NCBI GenBank assembly: GCA_033807695.1
Contig: CM066301.1
Span: forward strand, 4,464,001 to 4,528,000
Direction: 5' to 3'
DNA: 64,000 bases
Source of the DNA: Daedaleopsis sinensis
Taxonomy: Eukaryota > Basidiomycota > Agaricomycetes > Polyporales > Polyporaceae
The position numbers and the translations under genes are program-made. The notes under the pieces were generated by a model. That model had not been told where the DNA came from. It ran no database searches and saw only the letters and a program-made list of their open reading frames with translations. Below are positions 23,389-32,398 of this stretch, piece after piece; position 1 is the stretch's first letter; each line of letters opens with the position of its first letter.

Positions 23389-23939
23389 ATGGTAGTCGCT
23401 GTTGACGGACACTACTACTATGTACGTGAGGCGCGTTCATCTTATAACGTACGCTGACTTACAGCGCAGGTATTTGAAAGCATCTTCAACATCGGTGGAA
23501 GGGCCAGAGTCGAGCTGCGCTGGGAGGAGTTTGTACAGGTGAGCGACGGTTTATACGCTTTCTCGGAACGGTAATGAAGAGGTGCATGGTGCAGGCGATG
23601 GTGGACCTGGGCTTCGGGTACGAGGAGGTACCAGGGAAGGGCTCGAAGTGTGCGTTCACGGCTAAGAACGCGAAAGTGGCGACGACTCGTTTTGTCCGGC
23701 ACAGGGTGAGTGTTACGATGTTGTGGACGAAAGTACTTGCTGATATATGTGTTATATACAGCCTCATGACGGCTTGTTAACCAAGAAACTACAATTGAGG
23801 TAGGTCGCTAATTACCATAAGCAATACATGATACATAGAACGACTAACCGTATCGCATAGATTGAGACGCGCCTTGATGTTCGCGTACCACTGGCAGGCG
23901 AGCGACTTCGTAGTGAGGACTGAAGAGGTCGAAGGCTGA
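23389..23939 (+). CDS. Cargo protein 6, small 109-aa protein with a HicA-like fungal domain
   Basis: Five short exons (23389-23421, 23470-23538, 23595-23705, 23762-23799, 23861-23939) join in phase to 109 residues. The pattern W-x-x-F-V-x-A-M-V-D-L-G-F, then GKGSKCAFT, RFVRHRPHDG and LRRALMFAYHW...FVVR matches a domain I recall at the C terminus of many fungal proteins (W-dF-xxM-xxxGF, GS-x-xxF, fHxPHp, grRLxraYGW). It looks like a HicA/dsRBD-type fold in which the His in the H-x-PH block is the notable residue. Here the domain stands almost alone with an 11-residue first exon. It lies ~155 bp inside the right TIR edge, so it may be a cargo gene or a captured exon set. Model: moderate; domain: moderate; activity: not inferable. 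Confidence 0.62.
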
Positions 23940-24465
23940 ACCTTGAAGCTTGACGTTGAAACTTGGATATTGAATGACGGCGTACTGCCTATCACATTAT
24001 GTATACAAAGAGTGCACTACATAGCACAGACTGTATTGCTTGGATCGTTATATGCTACTAGTGACGTCATTGACCGATGATGATCGTGAAGCGACAATTT
24101 GTCTCGGGCACACTGCCAGTGCTATGTATAAATTGCCTCGGTGCCTGGCGATTAACATTGCATGATGTAAACGTAAGTACACGACATCACTACATGTCTA
24201 CATTGCCCTGCAGCCTCCAGGTCGGTGTTACCTCGGCTTGCATTGATACGGCAGCAGGAACGCGGTGGCGATGGTGGCCGGCGTCGTCAGTGGGTCATCG
24301 GCGTTTGTTATGCGCACGCAGGCTAGCTGGGCAGTGACAGAAGCGGGCGGGCTGAACAGATCGAGCGGCGCGGCGGGCGACGAGGGGTGGCGCGCTGAGC
24401 AGGGAGGCGGGCGAGCGAGCGAAAGCGGCGGGATACATGCCGCAGAGCGCGAGCGACGTGCTAGA

Positions 24466-24553
24466 GCGGGAGAGCAGCAAGAGGGAAGCGGGAGAGCAGC
24501 AAGAGGGAAGCGGGAGAGCAGCAAGAGGGAAGCGGGAGAGCAGCAAGAGGGAG
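24466..24553. repeat. 22-bp tandem repeat in the right TIR (4 units)
   Basis: Reverse-complement counterpart of the left array, core GCGGGAGAGCAGCAAG, four units against three on the left. Confidence 0.8.
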
Positions 24554-24839
24554 CGGGAAGAAGGGGAGCGGGAGAGGGCGGGAGGAAGGGGAGCGCCGGT
24601 CGGGAGGACGAGGGGCGCCGGTCCATCGAGCGCCGGGCGGCGAGGAGACAAGCGCCGGGCGGAAGAGAGAGAGGCGCCGGGCGGGCTGAGCGGAGCGGAG
24701 GACGACGAGCGGGACAGCGTCGGGCGACGAGCGGGACAGAGCAGGCGGGGGTAGGAGAACAGGCGCGGGGTGGGTGCGGGTAGTGTGAGACATATCGCGC
24801 GGCCGGGATCGTGCCGGGGGGTGGGCGGTGATGGGAAGG

Positions 24840-24887
24840 GGGGATATTCCCCCCCTCGGTTTTAGAACCGGGGGGGAAATATCCCCT
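24840..24887. repeat. Terminal palindrome of the right KDZ end
   Basis: Same hairpin-forming block as at 2932-2978, in reverse orientation, ~13 bp inside the element end. Stem GGGGATATT with a C run against a G run with AAATATCCCC. Confidence 0.8.
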
Positions 24888-24900
24888 GGTGTATACGGCT

Positions 24901-24908
24901 CATGAGAT
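24901..24908. repeat. Right target-site duplication of the KDZ element
   Basis: CATGAGAT directly right of the element, continuing into TCAGGACTCACC, which equals the unit B flank TCAGGGCTCACC. It pairs with 2909-2916. Confidence 0.8.
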
Positions 24909-27783
24909 TCAGGACTCACCTCAACGCGCGGGCGTGCACTGCACGGGGGAGGAGTCTTTCGGGACGCATGTCCGAGGCAGGAATGGAATGGACATACGGC
25001 ACATTTGCGCCGACCCAAATCGACGCGACGCGCGACACGTACCATGCCGCGGTCATGACATCGAGCATGATCTAGTACATCCAAACATGAGATATAAAGT
25101 CCATGAAATAAACATGTGAACTCACCACAGTATGAATGTGCAAATAGATTCAGCCGGTCCTGCGCTGCTGAACGCCGCGGCCTCGGAGCGACGGGATATG
25201 AACGCGAAGACAGTCGGACAGCGATGCGCGATCTGACAAAGTGAAAGTAAGCATATTGAGGTCGAGATCGAGACCGCGACGTACCGGCAGAGCTAACTAC
25301 GGACTCGTCTCGCGTGTTACATGCAAGTGTGACTGCCTCTAGCGATGTCCACACAGCGCCACGCGCAGGCAGCAAGCCAACAGTGTTCTGCAGCGAATGT
25401 GTGACTCGTCAGTGCCATTGTCACATGCGTGCAAGGTGTGCTCACTCGTCCGGAGATCTCCAGCCAGAGCGTAACACTGTGAACCTCGGAGCCGGATGTC
25501 TGTGCAAATCAACGAAGTCAGTGCCATCTCATTTGGGCGAGGAGCGAGGAGCTACAACGTACGCGACAGAGCGGATTGATGATACGAACCAGCTGAGGGA
25601 TCGTCGCCAACGAGAGTTACCCATCTAGTGAGTCTTGAATGAGCGATAGAAGTCCATAATAGTCACGGATATACTCACCACGATGACTACGAGAAATGCG
25701 GAGCTCGTCCGGCAGTGTGGAAGCCTGCTAGAACGTCAGGATATCATAGATATCGCGTTCGGATAGCAATGCGATCATCTAGGGAAGTAGAGGTACAAGA
25801 GTCAGCGCATCGTCGTCTATAGACAATAAACGGAGACGTACTCGGGCCATCCTCGCATGGCATAGTTGTGTCGTCGACCAAGCGATAGTACTCGGACAGC
25901 GCCGGTTGTGGCCTGATAGTATGAACTAGCATCAGATATAGAGCTCGCAGTAAATGTGTAGACTCACCGGAGTGCTGCCGCAAAACGTACAGTCGTCTGA
26001 GCGACGGGATGACGAGATCGAAGCCGGCAGGGATTCATTCTGAAGAAGAAGTGAAAGTCAGCATTCACTGGAGCATCACAGTATAAGAACCAATCGAAGA
26101 CGTAGACGTACCGTCGTCGCATAGCGTCGTCGCTGTGTCGATCGGTGAGCGAGGGAGAACAGGCTGGAGGGGAGGGGAGGGGAGAGGAGGGGAGAGGCGA
26201 GGGGATGAGAGGGGATGGCTCAGCAGCTCACATCTCCCTGTCCCATTTATACGCTCACGAGGGGGTCCGTGCGTGAGTTCTTGCCAGACTTCTCCCAGTC
26301 GCACGCCAGCCACTTACGCAAGCACCGAAAACGAATCGGACACCGGGCCTGGCCAACCACAGCACGACACGAGAGCTGGGCGCGGTCGTTGGAACATCCA
26401 TGCGGATAAAGTCGATTCCTGACGTCCGCTGCACGCGAGAGGCGTTAGCGTGGGATGCCGTGCGTTGTTCGCGTCCATGAATGAGCGCTCGGGTTGCGAT
26501 CGGTGCAAATTTCTGGGGCCTGGCCGTCGTAGATTGTTCCAGGCGAGGGACGAGGAGCAGGAAGCGGATTGGGAGAAGAAAGCACACAGTGTTGCATGAG
26601 TTGCCCTGACATGGACTGCGAAAGCTTGTTATGCTATAGAAGTGATGTCATAGCATGTCATCGCTACCTACTGTACTCTTGAGTCAGATGCAAGCTGTGG
26701 ATATTGCAGCGCACTGCCGAAAACACGTAGAATGAGCAAACGAAGCTTTAAGCTTGCTCGAGACACGCACCGCATAAGCATTCCTGCATGGAGATGCGAA
26801 AATATCGTCAGCATCGCAGGTTTAGAAGAGCGGATGCGGACTGCTCACCCTCGAATATCTATTTCTCGGAATTCTGGCTGTGGCGCAGATTCGGCGGTGC
26901 ATTGGATGAGTGCCGGAAACGGAAATGAGAGCGCCGACGCACGCGTCTCCTTCCAGTCCGAGATGCCCGCTGTCTTCCCATGGCCTGCCCTTCGCCGCCT
27001 CTCCTTCTCGGATCCAATCCTGTAAATCGCTGACGACATACCTGCTAATCATAACGGCGACCCGTCTCCCTGTCGGCCTGTCCCAGCCACCGGTGAGGCT
27101 GCACCTACGCTGCTCAGGCTCACTGTTCACTGTCGTAGTTGAGCTTTGATTTGAGCTGTTGACTTGAGCGACTATCTACTCATTCAAGACGGCGCCGGAT
27201 CCAGAGACGAGCTCCACGTCGCTCTCCCTCAATACTTCGACTGCACTGGGAGGTGATGATGGTCCAGCAACGCTTGACTGGGTGGCGCCGACCTGCTTCC
27301 GGAACTTCCGCTCGGGGACAGGGTCTGCGGCCGCTGCTGCCCGATGAATGTTCGAGCTCGGAAGAGCAATACCCTTCTCTATTTCCGTGTCCCGCCACCT
27401 GCCCGTTCTCGACAGCTCCTCCTGAGTGATAGCGGCGCGTCCGCCGCCGCCAGTGATGTAACTCTGATTCCCTGCTCTTCTCGCACAATTCGAGCGGTGC
27501 GCAGAATCGGAGGGGTCGGCGGGCACAGGACGTCAGAGGAGGGATGACTAGCACGACTCGGACGGTCCGGCGAGACGAGCCGTGAGCACGCGGTGCACGA
27601 TGGACAGCCCACCTCCGAGTCGCATCCGCGATCATGTAAGCTGTCTGCGCCGTGGGTTTAGGTCCAGAACCTCAGGCCTCAGGGACGCACCCGAGCCGAA
27701 CAGGACTTCTCGGGGTACGGTATCCACATGTTCACCGCCCGTCTTTCTCTGCGTGTGCTCACGTCCCCACAGTTGCAGGTTTA
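24909..27783. other. Unit A host segment between the two transposons
   Basis: Continuation of unit A, matching 43481-46326 of unit B. It includes a candidate short spliced gene (25728-26122), a G/A-rich tract at 26165-26215 and, from ~26590 to ~27360, a stretch almost identical to 45130-45900. Several ~100-aa frames here are open on both strands and are identical in A and B because the DNA is, so they are not evidence of coding. Confidence 0.5.
25728..26122 (-). pseudogene. Candidate short spliced gene, disrupted in unit A
   Basis: The minus strand shows three well-formed introns (donors GTACGT, GTGAGT, GTACGT; acceptors TTCAG, ATCAG, CCTAG) between small exons. One frame reads FDLVIPSLRRLYVLRQHSG, then a segment ending RMARMIALLSERDIYDILTF and a TAG at 25728-25730. 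In unit A this frame begins with TGA where unit B has TGG, so it appears broken. A second frame, starting at an ATG (26120-26122), is also open in both copies, so the true frame is unresolved. It could equally be a spliced non-coding RNA. No family recognised. Confidence 0.3.
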
Positions 27784-27789
27784 TGTCCA
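27784..27789. repeat. Left target-site duplication of the Plavaka element
   Basis: TGTCCA immediately before TCAGGAAAAACC; repeated at 36115-36120. An 8-bp alternative (ATGTCCAT/ATGTCCAC) would need a mismatch and a shorter TIR start. Confidence 0.75.
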
Positions 27790-27801
27790 TCAGGAAAAAC
27801 C

Positions 27802-28720
27802 GGACTTCGTAATTACAAGTCATGACTGATAATAAGCGGGATTAGAGAATTCTTGTAAATATATAAGTGCCTTTCTAATGACATGCTTTAGTGCCCTGTC
27901 ACTCACGATTACATCCATTAGTTCACGTAGTTCAGTATGGTGTATTGGAGCGTTAGAAGCATTAGAAAGAGCACACATTATCACACATTATTCAGTGAGA
28001 ACGACAACGATATATTGCAGTTCCCGGATGGGTGTAGTACGTCTACGACGGTAGCAGTATAAGGTACCATGCAAAGGAGTCGGGCGCAGCGAAATGAGAC
28101 CGGAACTTTGCAAGGCGACTGCTCAAGGGAACGGTGGATAGAAACTAGAACGAACGGATGTATGCGAAGGCGAACATGCAGCTTGCACGATAACAAACGA
28201 CACCTGTGAGGGGTAGCCGACTTGTAATGACACCAGCTGGGCATCTGTGGGGAAGGGGAGCGAAGGGGAGCGTGGCGAATAACGAATGCAACGGGTCAGC
28301 CACCGTGCTGACAAGGAGGGACGAGAGTTAGTCTAGTGGTGACGCGAAGTGCCTTGAATCGGGCCCGGGAGGCGTTGAATCGGCAGCCTGAGGGTTACTT
28401 AGTAGAGCATACTAGAGCGACCATGATCATGCTGCTCTTACCTCAAGCGGCAGAATGTCGGGGTGATTGAGATAGTGAGACCGTTGAGTGCGGTTGAGAG
28501 CGAAAGGAGATTGAGCTTCGGACCTGCAGTTACTGATGTATCAGCGTTCGAACGGGTGGCTGCAGGCACTGCAGTGCTGTCAAACCTAGTCGTCAATCTC
28601 CATGGCCGCAACGTTGACGGCCGCGACTGGATTCCGATTCCCAGCTCGCCCTGTACCGGGTTCGTATCCCCTGCTCGAAATCCTTGTCAGTAAGGGCAGC
28701 AGTCAAAATGAGGTTCATTC
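27802..28720. other. Plavaka left subterminal region
   Basis: About 0.9 kb between the left TIR and the 3' end of the DUF6532-type gene, without a supported gene. It is AT-richer than the surroundings and probably holds 3' UTR and transposase binding sites. Confidence 0.5.
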
Positions 28721-31700
28721 TTACATCGCGATGTTGTACAGACGGTGCATGAGGGTGTGGAAGGCTCGCAGGTTCTCCTTTTTGATGCTTTCGAGCACGA
28801 TGACGTGCTCGTTGTAAACATCTAGATATGTATCAGCAGAGAAGTAGGTCTGCTTCCAGGTTCCGGTCTTCCACTCCTGCAGCGCGGCATGCAACTAAGG
28901 AGATAATGTTAATATGGATTGTCGTATGAGAGCCGTAAACGTGCAAGAGCTCACCGCGGTTCCGACTAGGGCAAGCATGGCAATCGGGATCTCTTTTTCG
29001 TCTTGACGTTGAGGGATGGATGATGTGAAACGGTTGAGGTGGCGCTGGGCGATTGAACCAGCACCCGAGAAGAAGGCTGCTCGAAGGACGGTCTTGACAC
29101 TGTCGTGCGAGTATGGTTTGTTGAACTCGACATGGCGCCGACCGGTTTGCTGTGAGAGATAGTGAGTGCCGTCGGATCGTAGTATGCATCTACTACTACT
29201 GGAATAGCAGTGGAATCGTACTGACCTCGTAGGTGTGAGGATAGATGTATGCCATGTCTTGCATGAGCCACGGAATCTTGTCGGCGCACACAGCAGGAGT
29301 GAGGTTGTAGAAAGCGACAACAGACGTCTCTGCATGCTTCTTGACGACACTGCGGAACGTACTAATGCGCTGCTTGGGCTGCTTCATGTAAGCACTACTA
29401 CTAGTAGAGCGGTCAATGTATTGAGGACTTACCAGAGGTGAGATGATTCGCAGGAATTGGTCGTCATTCGTGAGTCGTTCCACCAGGCCAGTGTGTCCGA
29501 GAAGACGAGCGGTCTCGATCAGAGCTGTGGCGACGAAACGCGACCGACCGAGGCCATCAGGAAAAGCATCGATCATGACCAAGTCGAGTTCTATCGGGAT
29601 GAGTGACCCACGGATTGTTGTTTTGATGTGGATGTGCTGCGCGTTCAGCGAGAGGACACCTCCAGGCTGAGCAGGGGAAACAATGATATATGCATTGGCG
29701 GGAAGAACAGCGGGGATGGCCTGGCCTCCAGCGTTGCCCTGAGCAGGAGCAGGGTTGACGGCGACGACAGGAGCAGGACCTCCAGCAGGTACGTGGATGG
29801 GGACAGGAGCGGGATCGGGATCGTCCTCAGACAGATCAGGAGTGGATGAGCGGGTCAGTGGGTTCACGTAGCCAGGCCAGTCATTGTCTTCACCGTCTGA
29901 GTCGAACAACCTCGCAGGTCCGCTGGTGTCTCCGAGACGTGTGGTGGGAGCCTGAGCCTGAGCAGCAGCCCGAGGTGTCAGAGCTCCAGATCCGCCAACG
30001 GGCCCGGGGGGAACCGTAGTGACAGTTGGCGGCACTTCCCCGGCCGGGCCAGCTTGTGCTGAGGTGTGGCCTGGGACCGAGGATGGACCAGGGTGAGTAT
30101 GGGCTCGATTCGAGGGGAGGGCAGGTGTAGCGAGGCGAGATGGTTGAGATGCGGCCCCCGCGGGTGGTCCGGAAAAGGGTGGCGGTCCAGTCGTGGCCTT
30201 CCAGGCCGGCCACTTCATAGATGACATGAGGAAGCTGTGCTTGGGTACTACTGATGAGGTGTACGACACACCTCGATAGCCCACTTCTCGTGCGTGGTGG
30301 CCGCGCGGGGCTGCAGGATGGGAGAGGTGATGGTAGAGACAACAGTGAGCGCGTTGAGCGCAGCATTGTGATTACGTGTGTGGGCGCCAAAACATACCTT
30401 GCTTCCGGCGTCAACTTGGACGCGCTCCTTCGCCTTCCCCATCGCCTTCCCCTTTGCCTTCGCCTTCCCCTTCGCTTTGCCCTTCGTGTTCGTGTTCGTC
30501 CTACTCTCCACTTGGTCTCTGTAGCTGACAATCTTCTTGCCCTTCCGTGGACAAAGGGCAGCAGCTAGCAGCTGCTCGTGATCAAGAGCTGCTATCTCAG
30601 CTGGAGTCAACTCGGAGAGCGGTCGGACACGGGGCACGGCGCCATCACCGCCGACACTTTCCTCGGATTCAGACGCATAGCCTTCTTCGACTAAGTCGTC
30701 GTCGGGGCCGGACTCGTGTGGTTGGTATTCGGAGTGATCGGAGTCGTCAAGGTCACTAAGAGCGAGTTGAGGTGGGCCCACTCTTGCCTTGCCCTTCCCT
30801 TGGACGTTCGAGATCTGACCGTTCTCGTTCCAGTGGGCCTGCTGCAGCAACATAAGTATGAGTGGATAAGAAGGTCGCAAACATGCATTCACCTCGGCTG
30901 CGAGCTGTAGAGCAAGCTGGTGCGAGTCCTTGTGCAAGCCGTCGTCGGACCCGGAGTCAGATGCAGAGGCATCTATGTCGTCTTCGGTGAGCACCGTATT
31001 CTTGCGCTTACCGTCATGACCAGCATGGTCTGATTCATCTTCACCTATTGCAGGCTCTTCATCACTCCCTTCGGTCACGTCGACGGCAGGGTCATTGGGC
31101 ACAAAAACTCGTGAGGAGCCTAGATGGATGATAGCCTGTGAGTGAGTGGCTCTAGAATATGATGTCGTGAACGTGAATACAGTACACACCTTGAGTATTT
31201 TGCGCAACACCGCGTTTTGAACGACGATGCGCTGCAAGCGGGACATCATCGTCTGATTCCAAGTTACCGTCTCCACGTTCGCCCCCAATCACCCGGTCGG
31301 ATGCTCTCGCACCTGCTGTGCGAGTGCAATGCTCAGGTTAATGATGGTCGTATAGGCGACCGTCTGGTGTCACGTACTCTTTGGTGCTGGTGCCTTCACA
31401 ATCGGTCGAGGACGAGGACCGTCCTTGCGTTGAGACTTGATCTCATCTGTACACATGAGAGCCATCAGCGACTGTCACTCAAGCACTAGAGTTTAAGCTG
31501 ACCGACACTGACCTTCAGTCGAGGCGGTCTTCTTTTTCTTTGAGGATTGCTCCTTTGATTTTTGATTGGCCTGACCAACCGACTCGGCATGCTTCCTTTT
31601 GCTAGCAGGGCCATCGGCGTTCCAGACTACGAGGTAGCCGAGTTGTCACACAAGGATCAACTAGCGATCTAGCTGGATCAAACATACCTTTTTTGGTCAA

Positions 31701-31982
31701 TGCGATAACCTTCGATTGACGTTGAGGCCGTCCAGCAGTCAACGACAATGGTGAGTTGTCCCCAACTGTTGCGGCAGCTGCTCAATGATCATTAATGTCA
31801 GTACCAGGTTGTCACTGTGCAGATCAAATTCCAGCTTCACCATTTTGTTCAGCAGCGGCCGGGTGCGAAGGCGGCATACTAGTAGTACTGGGCGGCGCCT
31901 CCATGATGTTACAAGGAGAAGTACCGGCATGGAGGTGTGTCGCCTCTTTTGTGGTTGAAGTACGAGTGCGACGGCCTGACAT
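28721..31982 (-). CDS. DUF6532-type partner protein of the Plavaka element
   Basis: Multi-exon gene starting MSGRRTRTSTTKE (ATG at 31980-31982) and ending TAA at 28721-28723. The N-terminal half is disordered and highly charged: a Lys-rich block (SKKKKTAS), acidic stretches (EGSDEEPAIGEDESDH) and a KGKAKGKAKAKGKAMGKAK repeat near 30420-30490. The C-terminal ~300 residues match the pattern I know as DUF6532 of agaricomycetes: LIETARLLG, FYNL, FNKPYSHDSVKTVLRAAFFSG, IPIAMLALVGTAV, LQEWKTG and FSADTYLDVYNEH. The role is unknown; DUF6532 genes often sit beside transposases, and the charged N terminus suggests DNA or chromatin contact. Some internal exon junctions (31300-31700) are approximate. 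Divergent from the transposase across ~0.4 kb, so the two may be co-regulated. Confidence 0.8.
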
Positions 31983-32398
31983 GATGACGAGGAGCGATAG
32001 GAATAACTGCTGGGGAGCGTGAGGCAGGGCGATTGTTGTTCGGTGAGAGAGAGAAGAATCAGGCTTGAGGTGAGTATCGCTAGCTTTCACAAACGACTGT
32101 CCGGCCTCGAGCTGACCTCGAATATGTACTGTACAGTTCCAGTGCTGCCGTGCCGCCTGCCGAGGTGAGTTAGTCTCATAAGATGTTCGAAAGAGGCAGA
32201 TATCCTATGATATGGTATCCAGCCACCGCGCGGCAGTTCAGATCCCGACACTACTGCGCTCAGTCAGGGGCTGGCTCGGGGTCTGGTTCCTCTGGCCAAG
32301 GCAATGACAAATGCAACATCCTTCAAGTTGCGCGTGCCCAAACACAAGTATCTTCCGTGCCGCACAGTTCGAGTCCGAACCATATTTCCATCCTCAAC
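31983..32398. promoter_or_regulatory. Shared divergent promoter region of the Plavaka element
   Basis: The 416 bp between the two divergent start codons must contain both promoters. AT-rich patches occur near 32200-32220. No specific operator could be identified. Confidence 0.5.

Larger units (their letters stand above)
2917..24900. mobile_element. KDZ (Kyakuja-Dileera-Zisupton) DNA transposon, ~22 kb, with cargo genes
   Basis: A 21,984-bp insertion into unit A. Its ends are long inverted repeats (2917-~3675 and ~24095-24900) starting near TATACACCAGGGGATA. It is bordered by TATGAGAT (2909-2916) and CATGAGAT (24901-24908), and the uninterrupted paralogous site in unit B (~43471-43480) shows one related octamer, CACGAGGT, in continuous flanking sequence. 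Inside are a KDZ transposase on the minus strand and six plus-strand cargo genes between 10839 and 23939. The transposase frame splices without stops, so the element may be autonomous and recent. Known: KDZ elements are abundant in basidiomycetes and can carry cargo. Inferred: mobility. Confidence 0.9.
24095..24900. repeat. Right terminal inverted repeat of the KDZ element
   Basis: Reverse complement of the left repeat, ~800 bp, G/A-rich on this strand. It contains a ~26-bp segment (around 24120-24145) absent from the left copy and one more unit of the internal 22-bp repeat. Long open frames across both repeats are by-products of their skewed composition. Confidence 0.9.

Noticed and set aside
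22295..23457. Several 100-230 codon frames in the GC-rich part of the KDZ element
   Set aside because: They overlap on both strands within repeat-rich CG DNA and lack splice logic or family features.
24265..25375. Open frames up to ~300 codons across the right KDZ TIR, and their mirror at 2904-3691
   Set aside because: Both strands of the purine/pyrimidine-skewed TIR are open in several frames; products are Pro/Arg/Ser or Gly/Glu/Arg repeats from the 22-bp array.
27180..27526. Minus-strand frame ending VLNE, repeated at 45721-46071
   Set aside because: Differences between the copies are mostly amino-acid changing (for example D/K, A/V, GN/WY), so there is no sign of coding constraint.
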